From: Gyromitra esculenta
Lineage: Eukaryota; Ascomycota; Pezizomycetes; Pezizales; Discinaceae
Direction: 5' to 3'
Length of the DNA stretch: 64,000 nt
Assembly (NCBI GenBank): GCA_038503075.1
Contig: JBCAML010000004.1
Location: forward strand, 2,067,149 to 2,131,148
Part shown: in pieces, positions 54,550 through 64,000 of the stretch
How positions within the stretch are numbered: position 1 is the first letter of the stretch
Layout of the letters: each line of letters opens with the position of its first letter
Translations under genes and position numbers: made by a program
The notes under the pieces: generated by a model
Seen by the model: only the letters and a program-made list of their open reading frames with translations
What the model was told of the DNA's origin: nothing
The model's database searches: none

Positions 54550-55134
54550 CTATGACGCACTTGCAACCGCCTCCTCAGCCTTCGACTCCACCTTCCCCAT
54601 CGCGCTCCTCGGCGCCTTCGGTCCCGCCCCCGGATTCTTCTCCTGGATCCTCGAAATCGGCCATTTGGGCTCCAGCAAACCAAACTACCACACCGTGTTA
54701 ACCCCCATCCCCCATGCACCACCCAACAAAGCAAACAACGCAGAGAAAGGGGGGGAAAAAGCCATACCATAGAAAACAACCTCCACACCGGATCAGTCGG
54801 CTGCGCACCAACACCAAGCCAGTATTTCGCGCGCGAGGTGTCGAGTTGGATATCTTTTACGGGACGACCGACGCCGTCTGATGGGGGTTTCGGGATAGGG
54901 TCGTAGGTCCCTGGTTGCGTTAGTTTAGTTTACTGGCGGGAGGGGAGGGGAGGGAGGGAGGGTACCGATGACTTCTAAGGGTCTTGAGTTACGTGCTGTT
55001 CTACTTGGTGTTAGATGCTGCATTGCGTAGTTCGAGGAGTGGAAAGGATGGGAGGACCTTGCGTGGGTGACGACAATGTTATAGACGGGCGCATGGCGCC
55101 GTCCAAAGCGTGCCAGACGCAGTTTCACAACCAT
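54550..55134 (-). CDS. MRPS16: Mitochondrial ribosomal protein bS16m
   Basis: Four exons on the minus strand (55134-55058, 55000-54966, 54910-54768, 54684-54550) give 129 residues. The start [22 protein letters not shown] is the S16 signature; [13 protein letters not shown] follows across introns 1 and 2, then [15 protein letters not shown] and F-G-L-L-E-P. The Ala/Lys-rich end is typical of fungal forms. It is part of the small mitoribosomal subunit near the 15S rRNA 5' domain. The basic N-terminus can serve for mitochondrial import. It shares a 477-bp divergent promoter with eIF3d. The intron tracts carry GGGAGGG-type runs. Confidence 0.93.
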
Positions 55135-55611
55135 TGCGTATAGCGGTGCAGCTCTGCCTCCAATGGCCGAGAGATGGAGATGGAGATGGAGATGGAGGTA
55201 GTGGTAGTGATAGTGGGGGTGTGATATCCGCATGGTGGAGGTTCAGAAAAGCTTCAATGGGCGTCTTGGCACCACCCCACCGCGGACGGACACGACTCCA
55301 CGAAATGTATGAATATGCCCCAGGACGGCGATATCGCGATAACTGAAGCAATTGCAGCAATTCCATACAAGCAGAATTGCCCTCAGCCCTGCCCGTCCAG
55401 TTTGTGACTCTCGTTCCATGCCACCGCCGCGGCCATCCCACAAATCTTCACCACAATCACTACCCCACCAAACAAAAAAAAAAAAGAGGGTCCAGCTTCA
55501 ACGTCGGATTTATCGACAATATCAAACAACATCCCCCCCCAAACCAATTAATACAGCAATACCTCCGGGGTGCTTACATCGAGGACGGGAAATAAGAAGC
55601 CGACTACAATC

Positions 55612-57505
55612 ATGGCGCCATTTCAACTTTCTTCGCTCATCGCCGCGCTGCCAGAAGGCCAGAACGGCGCCTGGGGTCCGCCATCGAATGCGGATTCGTC
55701 GCTGAACGAGGTCCCGTATGCGCCGTACTCGAAGGGGGACAAGCTGGGGCGCATGGCGGACTGGACGAGTGATAGTGCAAAGGACGGTGGGAACCGGGGG
55801 GGCAGGGGGGGCTATAACAGGAACTATAGAGGTGGGGAATATCTAATCCTATTTATGCTTTATATATATATATAGAATACCCTGGAGAAGACACTAACTA
55901 CTGGAGATACAGACCAACAAGTCTACGGTGCCGGAACCTCAAGTCTCTTCTCCTACCAACACGCCGAAGACGAAGCCTCTTTCTCCGTCGTCGACAACCA
56001 ACGCACCTCCACCAAGACCCGTGGTGGCTTCGGTCGCGGCGGTGGCACCATCTTCCGTGGACGCGGCGGGCGCGGCGCAGCTGGCACTGGAGGTCGTGGA
56101 GGACAGGGACAGCAGTCTGGTGGCCGTGGCGGATACGGCCAGCGTGGAGGACGCGGAGGCCGTGATGATGGCCGCTTCGATTCGCGCGGAGGACGCGGAG
56201 GACGGGGTCGTCGTTTCGGGTGGAAGGACTACGACAAGCCACAGCGTAACCGCGATGCTTCGGTCACGATCAAGCCGGACTGGAAGATGCTGGAGGAGAT
56301 CGACTTCAACCGACTTGCGAAGCTGAATCTGGAGACCGACGAAGGGGAGGACGTGGACAGCTATGGGTTCCTGTACTACTACGACCGCCAGTACGACAAG
56401 CCGGCCGGGACCAAGGCGGCGGAGAAGAAGCTGCTGGTGCAGGACCGGCTGTTCTTCAATCCCACCACCACCGAGGACCCCGTTATACAGCAGCTGGCCG
56501 AGAAGGACGAGGCCACGATCTTCGCGACCGACTCGGTGCTGTCCATGCTGATGTGCGCGCCGCGGTCCGTCTACCCGTGGGATATCGTCATCGTCCGCGA
56601 CGGCAGCAAGCTCTACATCGACAAACGGGATGGCTCGCAGCTCGACTATGTCTCCGTCAACGAGAACGCCGCGGACCCGCCGCTGGAGACCTCGGAGGGG
56701 AATAAGGACTCGATCAACGCGCCGCAGGCACTCTCTATGGAGGCCACCTTCATCAACCAGAACTTTGCGATCCAGACCGTCAACGAGGAGAGCAAATATG
56801 AGTTTGAGAACGAGAACCCGTTCTACAGCGCTGACGAGACGGAGCCGCTGGGCTCAAAGGCATACAAGTACCGCCGTTTCGATCTGTCGCTGAACGACGA
56901 AGAGCCAGTGTTCTTGATCGTCCGGACGGAACTCGACGCCGTCATGAAGAGTCCCCACGGCGAAGACATGTTCTTGACCGTCAAGGCGCTGAACGAGTTC
57001 GACGACCGCGCACAGGGCAGCGGTGGCGCACTGAACTGGAGAGCGAAGCTGAGCAGCCAGAGAGGTGCCGTCGTGGCCACCGAGATGAAGAATAATTCCT
57101 GCAAGCTGGCCAGATGGACTGCACAGAGTATTCTCGCGAAGGCGGATCTGATGAAGCTGGGGTAAACTCCCCCCCTCCCTATTCCTTAACTCGAAATTTA
57201 GAATATAGGTGCTGACGGCCAACAGTTTCGTCTCCCGCGCCAACCCCAAAGACTCGAATCGCCACGTTATCCTCGGCGTTGTCAGCTACAAACCCCGCGA
57301 GTTTGCCAACCAGATGAATCTCAACTTGTCCAACGGATGGGGCATCGTGCGCACCATTGTCGATATGTGTCTGCACATGCCCGAGGGCAAGTATGTGCTC
57401 GTCAAGGACCCGAACAAGCCTGTGCTCAGGCTGTATGAAGTGCCGCCAAACACCTTTGAGGAGGAGCCGGAGGAGCCCAAGATTGCGGAGGAGGAAGAGG
57501 AGTAG
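55612..57505 (+). CDS. EIF3D: Translation initiation factor eIF3 subunit d
   Basis: Three exons (55612-55831, 55913-57161, 57226-57505) encode 582 residues. eIF3d binds mRNA cap and 40S near the mRNA exit. The N-terminus M-A-P-F-Q-L-S ... W-G-P-P with D-K-L-G-R-M-A-D-W is conserved. An Arg/Gly-rich segment (about 105-190, RGG repeats) follows, then the cap-binding region [12 protein letters not shown] and V-Y-P-W-D-I-V-I. The conserved C-terminal part [14 protein letters not shown] and the acidic tail end E-E-E-E-E. The joins [11 protein letters not shown] and M-K-L-G-F-V-S-R agree with the family. The central exon is GC-rich with strong C/G third positions, unlike the retrotransposons. Confidence 0.96.
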
Positions 57506-57728
57506 GGTGCCGTGGGAGGGAATATTAAATAAAATCACGTAGTGGGCTGCAGAATAAAACTGGTTCTTTCTGTTCATGCTGTAGATTCTCTGGCGGATCT
57601 GCTGCTCTGCTCTGCTCTGCTGTATTCTGTGAACTGTGATTAGGGAGAGTAAATAGCGAGTGAGAAGCGGTGAGGATTAGAAATGCAGACGGCCGCCAAG
57701 ACAGCCCACCCTCTATCTGCATCTTTAT

Positions 57729-57800
57729 CTTCAACCTCCCACTTCCACCTTCACCTCCACCTCCACCTCCACCTCCACCTCCACTCCGCCTCCACCTCCC
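57729..57800 (+). repeat. (CCACCT)n tandem repeat in the GPN1 leader
   Basis: About nine near-perfect copies of CACCTC/CCACCT 40-110 nt before the GPN1 ATG. It may lie in the promoter or 5' leader; length variation could change expression. Confidence 0.8.
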
Positions 57801-57837
57801 CTCATCCCTTCACTATCCCATAACTCACAATCCAATC

Positions 57838-59085
57838 ATGGCTGAATCAACTACTCCAAAGAAACCCCCTCCTCCCGCTATAATCTGCATTGGAATGGCC
57901 GGTTCGTGCCTCCTACACCCCCGAGCCCATCCCCTCCTCCCTCCACAGAGCTAACCCCCCTCCCCACAGCCAGGCTCTGGCAAAACCACATTCATGCAGC
58001 GCCTCAACGCCCACCTCCACGGGCAGAAGCGTCCCCCCTACATCGTAAACCTCGACCCGGCCGTCAAGAACGTCCCCTTCGAGCGCAACATCGACATCCG
58101 TGACTCCGTAAACTACCGCGAGGTGATGAAGCAATACAACCTCGGCCCCAACGGCGGGATAATGACGTGTCTCAACCTCTTCGCCACCAAAGTCGACCAA
58201 GTGATTGGCATCCTCGAGAAGCGCCAGGACAGCATAACCAGCATCCTCGTGGACACGCCCGGCCAGATTGAGTGTTTTGTGTGGTCTGCGTCTGGCGCGA
58301 TTATCACAGACGCACTGGCATCGAGCTTCCCGACCGTGGTGGCGTACATCATTGATACGCCGAGGACGACGGCGCCGGCCACGTTCATGAGCAATATGCT
58401 GTATGCGTGCTCGATACTGTATAAAACGAAACTGCCAATGATACTCGTGTTCAACAAGACGGATGCGCAGGACGCGGCGTTCGCGAAGGAGTGGATGACC
58501 GATTTCGAGGCGTTTCAGCGCGCGCTGAGGGAGAGCGAGGAAGGTAATGACGAGGGAGTCGGCGGGAGCGGGTACATGGCTTCGCTGCTCAACTCCATGT
58601 CGCTCATGCTGGATGAGTTTTACAAGCACTTGGATCTGGTGGCGGTTTCGGCCATGACGGGCGCGGGCATCGAGGACTTTATGAAGGCTGTGGAAGGGAA
58701 GTGCGCGGAGTACGAGAGGGATTATAAACCGGAGATGGAGAAGGCGCGGGCGAAACGCGATGAGCAGAAGATTAAGGAGAAGGAGAAGGAGCTGGATAGG
58801 CTTATGAAAGGTATGGACGTGGATGGTGGAAGCAGCAGCAGCAGCAAGAGTGGGAGGAAGAAGAGTACGAACGTAAAGGAGGAAGCGGGCGTCATTAGTG
58901 ATATTGAATCGAGTGACGAGGAGGGTGGTCAGGGAATGCAGGAGAGAGATGAAGATGAGAATATCATGGACGAAGACGAAGAAGGTCTGCAGGGGAGATA
59001 CGAGCGTACGCTGAAGGAGAGTGGAGGGGATATGGGGGGATTACAAGATGCAAGTTTCAAGCGGTATATGGATGCCAATAAATAA
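57838..59085 (+). CDS. GPN1: GPN-loop GTPase 1
   Basis: Two exons (57838-57901, 57974-59085) encode 391 residues. GPN1 (yeast Npa3) is a GTPase needed for assembly and nuclear import of RNA polymerase II. Seen: P-loop G-M-A-G-S-G-K-T-T (19-27), made only after splicing across a GTTCGT donor and the CCAG acceptor at 57970-57973; the defining G-P-N loop (79-81); G3 D-T-P-G-Q (115-119); N-K-T-D near 184-187; and S-A-M-T-G near 228. An acidic, Lys-rich C-terminal tail (about 270-391) with a serine run (S-S-S-S) is typical of fungal GPN1. The 3' end faces VPS20 with a 246-bp gap. Confidence 0.95.
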
Positions 59086-59331
59086 AAATAGTCGCTTTAA
59101 TTCTCCTTTGCCTAATGGTCCCTTCATTGCCTATACGTGTTTTTGCAGGGTGTGTATAATTATCTATCACTTGCAAGAAAAAAAACCCCCCATCTACCTG
59201 TAAATTCAGTCATTATTGTTAAAAGTGCATCATCAAGCATAAGATCCCTCCCAGTAGAAAAAAATAAAATACAAAAATAACGCCGTTAAATATACCACAT
59301 TATAAAAGCCACACTCGTAGAATCATCATCA

Positions 59332-60196
59332 TCATGCAAGCAGAGGTTCCGGCGCCGCCCTAGCAAACTCCTGTCTTCTCGCCTTAGCCCTCTCCTTCGC
59401 TCTCCGGGCTTTTCTTTCCGCCTCCGTTTCCTCTTCCTCCTCCTCCTCCCCCCCCTCTGGTTCTTGTTCCATCTTAACCGGTGTAGCAACAGGGGCGTTC
59501 GGTAGCTGGGTCTGCATGGACTTCATGCGCTCCTCTTTTTCCATCCGCGCCAGCTCGTCTTCCGCCTCGTCTTCTTCCTCGTTCGACATTCGTCCTGCGA
59601 GCATATTGCTGATTTCGCGCTGATACGCGATGCCGTCTGCCGTTTCTTCCATCAGCTTCTCGACCGACTCGAGCGACATCTCGCGGTGGATTTCTTTGAG
59701 TACTTGGTTGCCCTGGCGCAGACCGTACACCACGTCTTTCTGCACTAGCGAGAATTCAATCGTGGATGTCTGTGTTGTCCCCCTTTGTATTAGTATAACG
59801 TTTTCCTCATCCCCCCCCTCCTCCCCCTCCACCCACAAACACAAATACAGGGAAACAGGGGGGGGACAAACAAGTTCTTCCAACGCCTGCAGCTGGCCAT
59901 CCGTTTTGACGAGCAGCTGCTCCTGGTACTTCCGCTTCCGCAGCGCGAGCAGCGCCCGCGCCGTATCGCCCTTCGCGACCATTTCTTTGGCGATCTCTTG
60001 TTCGCGGTCGAGCACTGTTTGGATCTTTTTCTGGTACTGCCGGAGTTTGTCGCGTTGGATCTTCATATCCAGGATTGCCCTGGGGGGGAGGGGAGTGCCA
60101 TGTTAGCTAGGTGGTACGGGGGGAGGAGGGGGAGGGGGAAGAGGGGGAGTACCTGTCTTGGGCGGTGACCCGGTGGGAACTCGTGGTGTTCCCCAT
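59332..60196 (-). CDS. VPS20: ESCRT-III subunit VPS20/CHMP6
   Basis: Three exons on the minus strand (60196-60153, 60079-59872, 59769-59332) give 229 residues. VPS20 nucleates ESCRT-III on endosomes after binding ESCRT-II. M-G-N-T-T-S-S-H is an N-myristoylation signal, as in yeast Vps20. The Snf7-type helices follow: A-I-L-D-M-K-I-Q-R-D-K-L, L-L-A-L-R-K-R-K-Y-Q-E-Q-L-L, then V-L-K-E-I-H-R-E-M-S-L-E-S-V-E-K-L-M-E-E-T. The acidic C-terminal part (E-E-E-E-E) ends in a basic helix, A-R-R-A-K-E-R-A-K-A-R-R-Q. The first exon codes only the myristoylated head, and the joins restore the family reading (D-R-A-I-L-D and E-E-L-T-S-T). The second intron is rich in C-runs. Confidence 0.93.
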
Positions 60197-60741
60197 GGTT
60201 CTTGGTGAGAGATGGCGGTTGTGGTTCCTGGTTTGCGGGTTATGGAGCATTCTGGTTCTGGCTGGGCTCGGGATGAGCCGATGAGCCGCATCGGTCGGTC
60301 GGTCGGCAGGGTAACCAATCATGTCATACTGCTGTACTTGGAAGGAAATATTCTGCTGTGTCTACAGGCTCGGTGCTGGGTCTGGGAAGGCACGTCATAT
60401 GGAGTCTCGCGGGAGAGATATTGCAGGAAGATTTCACTGTGGCACAGGTGGACGGCTTATTGAGCAGCGCTATACTCGAGAATGAAGGGTTCAAGTAAAA
60501 TCTATAGCGATGATTAATGATTATAAGTGAATGTAAATTATCGTTATAGTCTAACAAACTAGTCTACCTATAGAACAGAATAATAATACTAATAAAAATC
60601 TGAGAAGATAAAGAATTCAAAAATGCTGCATAAATATAGAAAGAAAATCTAAAAGGAAACTCTGTAAACCTAGGTTCTCAATAAGGAAAAGAATGTTGTG
60701 TTATTCTACAAAAGACAACCAAGCATACAGTTAAGCCGTCA
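60197..60741. other. Intergenic, no gene seen
   Basis: VPS20 promoter side, including a (GGTC)n-like run near 60295-60306, then AT-rich 3' flank of the ankyrin gene. Small frames overlapping exon 1 of VPS20 on the same strand are not genes. Confidence 0.5.
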
Positions 60742-61605
60742 CTAATCGTCAAGACGCAACACTTCTACTAAAGATTCAACATTTTCAAGCTGACCTGAGC
60801 TTGGCCTAGCATCAGGGTGAACTGTATCAGGATCGGCACCATGCTTCAGCAACAACTGAACCACTTCTGGATTTGCCTTAATAGCATGAGACAAAGGTGT
60901 CCATCCCGAGGAATCCAGTGTTTCAAGCGAAGCTCCCATGTTCAAAAGAATCTCAGTGAAATCATCTAGACCCATTTTAATAGCAGAAACGAGAGGCGTC
61001 AAACCATATTTATCCACAATTTCAATGTCAGCACCTCTATCAAAAAGCAGCTGCATAGCCTCTTTATTCTCGTCCACTAACGCCCAAAAAAAGGCTGTCC
61101 TTTGAAAGGCAAGGTCTCTGGTGTTGATATCCTCCCCATGGTCCAAAAGTTTAGTTATAACATCCAGATCTCCCTCACACCCGCCTCTAATTGCTCTCAT
61201 GAGGGCAGTGGAGCCAAAACTATCCTTTAGATCTACAAGCGCTCCCTTTCGCAACAGCGTCTCAACCGCTTCTACATGGCCATTGGTGGCTGCTAGGTGG
61301 AGTGCTGTGGAATATCTATCACTCGGTTCAAAATTTGGCCATGAAAGGCCCCCTTTAACACAGAGAAATGCATTAACATCGAATTCATGATCCAATACCA
61401 GTTCGATCAAGGTGGAGTGGCCGTTAATAGCTGCCCAGAAAAGTGCTGGTATGTTGCCTTTATCTTCAAGTGCAAGGCGGTGGAGGAGCTCTGTCAAAAT
61501 AGTGTGAAGGCGTTGATTAGCGCAAACCAGATGGCTCAAGCTTTTTTCACCAAGTTCTTTGGCAATCAGGATTAGAACTTCGTTTGGAACATCTAGAAGA
61601 CCCAT
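60742..61605 (-). CDS. F-box-like ankyrin-repeat protein (second copy of this type)
   Basis: A single-exon, 287-residue protein. The N-terminus M-G-L-L-D-V-P-N-E-V-L-I-L-I-A-K-E-L matches the F-box-like start of the gene at 36739 (L-D-L-P-N-E-L-L). Then about six ankyrin repeats: A-L-F-W-A-A-I-N-G-H-S-T-L-I-E-L-V-L, T-A-L-H-L-A-A-T-N-G-H-V-E-A-V, T-A-L-M-R-A-I, T-A-F-F-W-A-L, T-P-L-V-S-A-I and T-P-L-S-H-A-I. The last repeats are more diverged. The end is acidic (E-V-L-R-L-D-D). Same architecture and similar N-terminus suggest a common ancestor, but internal repeats differ. Probable role: SCF substrate adaptor or scaffold; ligand unknown. Confidence 0.88.
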   Translation of the reverse strand: MGLLDVPNEVLILIAKELGEKSLSHLVCANQRLHTILTELLHRLALEDKGNIPALFWAAINGHSTLIELVLDHEFDVNAFLCVKGGLSWPNFEPSDRYSTALHLAATNGHVEAVETLLRKGALVDLKDSFGSTALMRAIRGGCEGDLDVITKLLDHGEDINTRDLAFQRTAFFWALVDENKEAMQLLFDRGADIEIVDKYGLTPLVSAIKMGLDDFTEILLNMGASLETLDSSGWTPLSHAIKANPEVVQLLLKHGADPDTVHPDARPSSGQLENVESLVEVLRLDD

Positions 61606-62312
61606 TTTTTCTTTTCTTTTGTTGAGAAGCTGTGGGGTATGTAGAGAGTTTGTTGGTATTTATTTGGCTTGCAGTGGTGGTATGGAAGTTTATGAGGAGA
61701 TTCAGCAGCAAGGTCTGCCCCTTTTAACATAATTATTGTAGATTCAATGAATACATTCTGCAAATAATAATCTAATCGGTCTTGCGTTTTTAAATGCCAG
61801 GAAGCGCACATGTAGAGAAAGCGGTTGAGCAGAATATATAAAATTTATGCCTTAGAAGTTTCAGAGGAATACTTCGGATTCACCAGTCACCCATTTCTCT
61901 GATAACTATGTCCCATATTATTCTCTTAAAACCTCTCTGTGGGAGCTTTAGTCATAGAGTAGCTATAGGGCCTCAAATTGTTTACTCTTCTTTAAATACG
62001 ATGCCCTGGCATTAAATTGTCTTTTAGGATTCACGAGCGCAGCGTTAAATATACCTTTAGCGTCGAAAGGATAGAAATATCGTTTCGCCAGAGTTTACTA
62101 CGTTTCAAACGGCAGCTTGTGGCAAACTCGAAGGCCGCCCCTCAATACGATATCAACAGCGAATAGCAAGAAAACAATAGTATAGCATCTGGTAAAATAA
62201 TAACTTTTCCGACATCTCAGCCATACCTCTCGCAAACAAGTATTATGGTACATGAAATCGATAACCCCACCCACCACTATTTTACAAAAAAAAAACCTGT
62301 TCTCGACTATTC
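61606..62312. other. Intergenic, no gene seen
   Basis: Upstream of the ankyrin gene and 3' of UTP13. AT-rich, with CTTTTCTTTT pyrimidine runs directly before the ankyrin ATG that look like a leader; no coding signal. Confidence 0.5.
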
Positions 62313-64000
62313 CTATACCGCCATAACGATATCCGTACTGTCCTCCCCCACAGCTGCGTCATCTAAAAACACTTCCTCCATCTCCCGAAGAGTGTACTCA
62401 ACTAAATAGCTCTCTTCTACTAGCTCTTCAATCCTCCTATAATGCCTCTCCGTGTAGCTCTTTAGCGCATCCCATACCTGCCCGGCGCCCTTAACCGCCA
62501 TTAGTCGCTGTGGACTGTAGCTCTTCACCAGCACGTATAACAGCCTCTGTGCGACCGCTGCATTCCGCGCGTTGGTGTTCCAGTCTCGGATACGACACAG
62601 TAGCGTATATAGCTGTTCGTCACCTAGTGTTGCAAGAACCTGGTCAACTGCAATAAGACCCGAGAGAGATTCTGGCTCTGGAGGTGAAGTGGAGGTGACC
62701 GCGGTGAAAAGGGTTAGAAGTCGACCTGGATGGTTGAGGCCAAGAGCGAGGGTGATAGCAGCGCGGTAATCGGAGTTGTGGATGTGGTTTTGCAGTTTCT
62801 GCTCTTGCTCGATGAGTTCCGACTCGAGTTTAGAGGCCTCGAGGCGGGTGGATTCAGAGATGTCTTCCCAGAAGGTTACGACGGAGTCACCGCCGCCGGA
62901 GACAAGGATATGGTCATCTTTGCGGACAGTTAATGCCCAGACCTATGTAAGGGGGAGGGTAGTTAGTAATGCGGATATTAGAAATGGTTTGGTGGAAATA
63001 TATATACCTTGTCTTCGTGGTTATCTAAAGTGATATTACATTCTCCACTCTTCACGTCCCAAACCTTTACCAAACCGTCTCCACCAGAGCTTCCCACCTG
63101 TAGTCCGCCACTCAACCATACGGTTTTTAGCACACTGTTGGTATGCCCCTCAAAGGTCTTCAAGCAGCTATAGTCCGTCAAACTCCATAGTTTAACTGTC
63201 TTATCACCACTTCCCGTAACCACCATCCGGCCACCCTTCGCACCTTCAACACCACCTACAACAGCAGCAGTAATTGTCGAGGGTGCAAACTTGACAGACC
63301 AAACACCGCGCCTATGGCCACGGAGAACACCAAGAACTTCACCCTCCTCCACAGACCAAATCTTCACAGTCCTGTCCTGCGACGCAGAAGCGAAAAGCTC
63401 ATCATCAGGGGAGACATCAATAGCATTAATATCCTTATCGTGCGCTTTACGAGTATAAACCGCTCTCGCCTTCTTCCCGGCAGCCGGCACTTCCCACCTC
63501 TTGATAGTCCGGTCCTGACTCCCCGTGAGCAAGAGCTTCGGGGGCGCATATCCCTTCGCCGCTGCTGATTCGGCCTGTGGTGAAACCCGTGATAGTGCGA
63601 TCGCGCCAATACTCTCCGCGTGACCGGTGAAGCGGGCATAACAGGTAAACTCTTGCTTCTCGCCATCGATATTCCATAGTCGCGCTTCGTTGTCTTTTCC
63701 ACCTGTTGCAAGCCAGGCGCCGGACCAGTCCCGGTCTAGACAGATTACGATGTCGCCGTGGCCGCGGAGGACGCCAACATCACCGAAGCCCTTCTCGATA
63801 TCGACAATACGGATGTCTTCGGAGTTGGTGGCGAGAGCGATGAGGTTGTCTTTAGGGGTGAGGTATTGGAGATCAATGATTTCGTCGTGGTGGCCAGAGA
63901 GTCGGCGGAGGATTGGGAGAGCGATGGTGTTAGGGGGGAGGGTGAGGGAGTTGACGAGGAGGGTTTGGTCGTTGTGAATGGAGAGAAGCGTGGGTAATGA
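62313..64000 (-). CDS. UTP13: U3 snoRNP WD-repeat protein UTP13/TBL3 (5' end outside window)
   Basis: Minus strand, two exons in view (64000-63008 and 62942-62313) joined by a 65-nt intron, giving 541 residues without the N-terminus. UTP13 belongs to the UTP-B subcomplex of the SSU processome in the nucleolus. At least six WD40 blades are readable, with motifs such as T-G-S-Q-D-R-T-I-K-R-W, S-A-S-Q-D-R-T-V-K-I-W, T-G-S-G-D-K-T-V-K-L-W and G-D-G-L-V-K-V-W. After the intron come V-S-G-G-G-D-S-V-V-T-F-W and the family helical C-terminal domain (L-E-S-E-L-I-E-Q-E-Q-K-L-Q-N-H ... D-Y-R-A-A-I-T-L-A-L). The conserved K-D-I-N-A-I-D-V-S-P-D-D follows a Lys/Arg-rich insert. Together with MPP10 it is a second ribosome-biogenesis gene in the window. 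Confidence 0.93.

Noticed and set aside
55898..56326. Arg/His-rich and Ala-rich frames opposite or overlapping eIF3d exon 2
   Set aside because: Shadows of the GC-rich RGG-coding segment of eIF3d.
57179..58629. Minus-strand frames over eIF3d exon 3 and GPN1
   Set aside because: Antisense shadows of conserved coding exons with no protein signature of their own.

Overview
This window is nuclear DNA of a filamentous ascomycete (Pezizomycotina-like). The evidence is short introns (about 50-70 nt) with GT/AG ends, compact and often divergently arranged housekeeping genes, and chromodomain-bearing Ty3/Gypsy retrotransposons of fungal type. It falls into two parts: a transposon-packed block (1 to about 22.5 kb) and a gene-rich block with relic-filled gaps (about 24 to 64 kb). 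TRANSPOSON BLOCK. Three Gypsy chromovirus copies are nested or adjacent. Copy 1 (1-4235, + strand, cut by the window edge, two frameshifts) sits inside the integrase of copy 3 (4236-8692, - strand, one nonsense codon). Copy 3 itself sits inside an older LTR (8693-9585), which also received a solo Copia-type LTR (8813-9407, target duplication AACCC). Copy 2 (10179-16129, + strand) is complete with both LTRs and an AAAGA target duplication, but its chromodomain end is destroyed next to a (GA)n tract. Further solo LTRs lie at 9618, 16524, 18491, 20133, 21011 and 22082. Two of them interrupt a decayed LINE (18897-22071), each with a perfect 5-bp target duplication. The three Gypsy copies share cis-acting RNA features that together look like an unusual expression and replication programme. 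(i) Gag and Pol are joined by a -1 frameshift at UUUAAAC directly before the gag stop, followed after 6 nt by an 8-bp stem whose pairing is kept by compensatory changes in copy 3. (ii) There is no tRNA-type primer site; instead the sequence 2 nt after the 5' LTR is the exact 9-nt complement of a motif near the expected RNA 5' end, which is the hallmark of Tf1-type self-priming. (iii) A two-stem U5 hairpin next to that site covaries across many LTRs. (iv) LTR ends are TTTCA...TGAGA rather than TG...CA. GENE BLOCK. Readable genes, in order: a small secreted crystallin-fold-like protein; eIF2 gamma; MPP10; a TMEM42/EamA-like membrane protein divergent from HUB1; a three-exon cysteine-rich secreted protein; an F-box/ankyrin protein; a dead piggyBac transposase; MTD1; an F-box pseudogene; the PIG-U/CDC91 GPI-transamidase subunit; an eight-exon cytochrome P450 with a homopolymer frameshift; a small predicted membrane protein with a 22-nt exon; mitochondrial ribosomal protein S16; eIF3d; GPN1; VPS20; a second F-box-like/ankyrin protein; and UTP13 running off the right edge. 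MPP10 and UTP13 both belong to the U3 snoRNP/SSU processome, and eIF2 gamma and eIF3d both act in translation initiation, but no operon-like logic links neighbours. The accessory gaps hold a TA-flanked MITE (32995-33198) and several foldback repeats, notably a gene desert at 48.6-53.2 kb.
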